Assembly: GCA_947175045.1 (NCBI GenBank) | Contig: CAMWLH010000097.1 | Span: 1 to 7,204 of the forward strand | Origin: an uncultured Clostridia bacterium | GTDB lineage: Bacteria > Bacillota > Clostridia > Oscillospirales > Ruminococcaceae | Reading direction: 5' to 3' | Length of the DNA: 7,204 bases | Part shown: positions 5,573-7,204 of the stretch, piece after piece | Numbering within the stretch: the stretch's first letter is position 1 | Layout: the number at the start of each line of letters is the position of its first letter | Program-made: the position numbers and the translations under genes | Notes under the pieces: generated by a model | Database searches by the model: none | What the model was told of the DNA's origin: nothing | Seen by the model: the letters and a program-made list of their open reading frames with translations, nothing else

Positions 5573-7042
5573 ATGACACTCGGCGAGGTCTTTCAAGGCG
5601 TATGCGAGATAAAAGAGGAGCTCCGCGGGCTTAAGGTGACGGGGGTCACCTCGGACAGCCGCGAGGTGCGGGAGTGCTCGCTGTTTGTGGCGGTTGAGGG
5701 CAGGAGCTTCGATGGGCACGATTTTGCGGGGGAAATGCTCAAAAAGGGAGCCTGCGCCGTGGTAACGCAGCGTGAGCTCGGGCTGGAGCGTGAGATAAGG
5801 GTGGAAAACTCAAGGGAGATATATTCCCATCTGCTTTCGGCGTTTTACGGCAGACCGACACAAAAGATTAAGCTGGGCGCGGTGACAGGGACTAACGGAA
5901 AGACTACGGTGGTTAATCTTTGCGGACAGATAACGCGGCTGCTGGGATATCAGACGGGGATCATCGGAACTCTCGGGGCGGACACGGGCAGAGGGCTGGT
6001 GTATTCCCATGAGGGACCGCCCACAAATCCCGAGCCGAAGCGGCTGTACGAGCTGTTTGCGGAAATGGCGGATATAGGCACGGAGTATTGTTTTATGGAG
6101 GCGTCCTCGCAGGCGCTGGCACAGTACAGGTTTTCCGCGGAGCGCTTTACGGCTGCCGCTTTCACAAATCTTACAAGGGATCATCTGGATTATCACGGCA
6201 CGATGGAGGATTATTTCCTTGCAAAGCGCCTGCTGTTTGATATGGGCGGCGCGGCGGTAGTAAATGTCGACGACGAGTATGGAGTAAGGATAGCGGAGTA
6301 CTGCCGCGAAAAAGGTATTCCGCTGACCACGATGTCGGTGAGGGGCACGGCGGATTACTACACGGAAACGGTAAAGCTGTTCCCCGACCGCGCGGAGTTT
6401 ATTCTGACGGACAGCGCGGCGAAAAAGAGCTTTCCCGTGCGTTTTGCAATGACAGGGTTGTATAACGTGTCCAACGCGGTGCAGGCTGCGGTGATGTGCG
6501 TCAAGATGGGCTTTGAGCTCTCGGATATATTGTTGGCTCTGGAGAAGATAAGCGGGGTAGGCGGGCGGCTTGAAACGCTGTACAGCGGGGAGTTCGCCGT
6601 GATACGCGACTATGCGCATACCGAGGACGGGTTGGAGCAGCTTCTGTCCACGCTGAAGCCGCTGGCAAAGGGACGGCTGATAACCCTTTTCGGGGCGGCG
6701 GGGGAGCGCGACGCGGGAAAGCGTCCCGCAATGGGCGCGGCGGCGGCGAAGCACTCCGATTATCTGATAGTGACCACCGACAGCCCTCGGCATGAGGATC
6801 CCCAAAAGACCGTTGACGAGGTTGCGGCGGGAATACCCGTGGGCGTTCCGTGGGAGGGCTATACAGACAGAAAGAAAGCGGTCACCGCGGCGCTTGATAT
6901 GGCGCGGAGCGGGGATATCGTGGCTCTTTGCGGAAAAGGTCATGAGGACTATCAGGCAATAGGCGATGAATATATTCATTTTGACGAGAAAGAGATCGTC
7001 GATGAATGGACAAGAGGTAACGGGAATGTTCAGTACAAGTGA
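5573..7042 (+). CDS. murE: MurE, UDP-N-acetylmuramoyl-tripeptide synthetase
   Basis: At 489 residues this is normal family length. It is a cytoplasmic ATP-dependent ligase that adds the third stem-peptide residue to UDP-MurNAc-L-Ala-D-Glu. The N-terminal domain has TSDSREVRECSLFVA (26-40) and GHDF. The ATP loop is TGTNGKTT (105-112). NLTRDHLDYHGTMEDY is at 199-214. K218 in YFLAKRLLF is the expected carbamylated lysine. The central-to-C-terminal junction has GRLE and DYAHTEDGLE (346-355), then GAAGERDAGKRPAMG (374-388). The substrate motif is D403-S-P-R-H-E-D-P410; the arginine matches meso-diaminopimelate enzymes, where DNPR is usual. GKGHEDYQ (454-461) is conserved. The ATG at 5573 has GGTGA (5561-5565) 7 nt upstream. 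The end overlaps murF by 17 nt. Bases 6881-6935 recur at the window end. Confidence 0.95.
   Translation: MTLGEVFQGVCEIKEELRGLKVTGVTSDSREVRECSLFVAVEGRSFDGHDFAGEMLKKGACAVVTQRELGLEREIRVENSREIYSHLLSAFYGRPTQKIKLGAVTGTNGKTTVVNLCGQITRLLGYQTGIIGTLGADTGRGLVYSHEGPPTNPEPKRLYELFAEMADIGTEYCFMEASSQALAQYRFSAERFTAAAFTNLTRDHLDYHGTMEDYFLAKRLLFDMGGAAVVNVDDEYGVRIAEYCREKGIPLTTMSVRGTADYYTETVKLFPDRAEFILTDSAAKKSFPVRFAMTGLYNVSNAVQAAVMCVKMGFELSDILLALEKISGVGGRLETLYSGEFAVIRDYAHTEDGLEQLLSTLKPLAKGRLITLFGAAGERDAGKRPAMGAAAAKHSDYLIVTTDSPRHEDPQKTVDEVAAGIPVGVPWEGYTDRKKAVTAALDMARSGDIVALCGKGHEDYQAIGDEYIHFDEKEIVDEWTRGNGNVQYK
6881..6935 (+). repeat. 55-bp exact direct repeat, internal copy within murE
   Basis: This segment encodes murE residues around VTAALDMARSGDIV and fits that reading frame and the family pattern, so it is the authentic location. 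The identical 55 bases recur at 7150-7204. The offset is 269 bp, which is not a multiple of three. Confidence 0.9.
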
Positions 7043-7166
7043 AATAGCAGGGGTAACGGGCGGAAAGCTGATAGGGGAGGACGTTGAAGTCAGCGGAGTT
7101 TCCACCGATACGCGCACGATAGAGCGCGGCGATTTATTTATAGCGATAAGTCACCGCGGCGCTTGA
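7026..7166 (+). CDS. murF: MurF, N-terminal fragment with an artefactual end
   Basis: This is the start of the UDP-MurNAc-tripeptide--D-alanyl-D-alanine ligase, which completes the cytoplasmic pentapeptide precursor. Only about 41 residues are genuine: EIAGVTGGKLIG (6-17), then VSTDTRTIERGDLFIAI (25-41), the N-terminal domain pattern shared by MurE and MurF. The ATG at 7026 lies within the last codons of murE, with AGAGG (7013-7017) 8 nt upstream, so the two are probably translationally coupled. From 7150 the sequence switches to an exact copy of murE bases 6881-6935 and hits TGA at 7164-7166. The expected continuation after GDLFIAI (a G-x-x-x-DGHDF-like segment) is lost. The stop therefore reflects the junction and says nothing reliable about the gene, whose real end lies outside the window. 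Confidence 0.75.
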   Translation: MFSTSEIAGVTGGKLIGEDVEVSGVSTDTRTIERGDLFIAISHRGA

Positions 7167-7204
7167 TATGGCGCGGAGCGGGGATATCGTGGCTCTTTGC
7201 GGAA
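7150..7204 (+). repeat. 55-bp exact direct repeat, terminal copy at the window end
   Basis: These last 55 bases are identical to 6881-6935, with the first mismatch just upstream (A at 7149 versus G at 6880). The repeat runs exactly to the window end and interrupts murF. A perfect repeat of this length ending at the sequence terminus suggests a k-mer overlap or loop in an assembly graph. The alternative is the beginning of a real 269-bp tandem duplication. Confidence 0.9.

Noticed and set aside
5810..7117. Long antisense frame opposite murE (435 codons)
   Set aside because: Shadow of murE, with an arginine/histidine-rich product and no recognisable motif.
7026..7166. MurF as a natural 46-residue protein or a real nonsense mutation
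   Set aside because: The end is created by the exact 55-bp copy of murE sequence at the window terminus, so the stop cannot be taken as biological.

Overview
This window carries the start of a dcw (division and cell wall) cluster, all on the + strand: mraZ - rsmH - ftsL-like - class B penicillin-binding protein with two PASTA domains - murE - murF (start only). This gene order, the PASTA-tailed PBP between ftsL and murE, the strong GGAGG-type ribosome binding sites and the protein sequences suggest a Gram-positive Clostridia member, probably Oscillospiraceae/Ruminococcus-like. That placement is inferred from reading the sequence; no search was run.

Layout. Bases 1-107 end in a rho-independent terminator for a gene lying to the left. 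Bases 108-323 are AT-rich and non-coding. A near-consensus sigma-A promoter (324-352) is followed directly by TGGKGAA-type direct repeats (360-400) that look like the MraZ operator, then by a long leader (about 177 nt) with mutually exclusive hairpins. mraZ and rsmH overlap by one base. The ftsL-like gene follows after 49 nt. murE and murF overlap by 17 nt.

The tight operon is interrupted twice, on both sides of the PBP gene. The ftsL-PBP gap (423 nt) holds a heptad-repeat hairpin and a 210-nt repeat. The PBP-murE gap (275 nt) holds a 153-nt diverged copy of the same repeat. Both copies can fold into the same three-way-junction-like architecture, with hairpin arms that differ in sequence but stay complementary. 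This is the most interesting unexplained structure in the window.

Function. MraZ is the cluster's transcriptional regulator. RsmH methylates 16S rRNA. The FtsL-like protein and the PBP belong to the septal or spore peptidoglycan machinery. MurE and MurF add the third residue and the D-Ala-D-Ala to the peptidoglycan precursor.

Caution: the last 55 bases (7150-7204) exactly repeat a segment inside murE (6881-6935), and the switch breaks murF in mid-motif. This looks like an assembly or contig-end artefact, or the edge of a 269-bp tandem duplication, so the apparent murF stop should not be believed.
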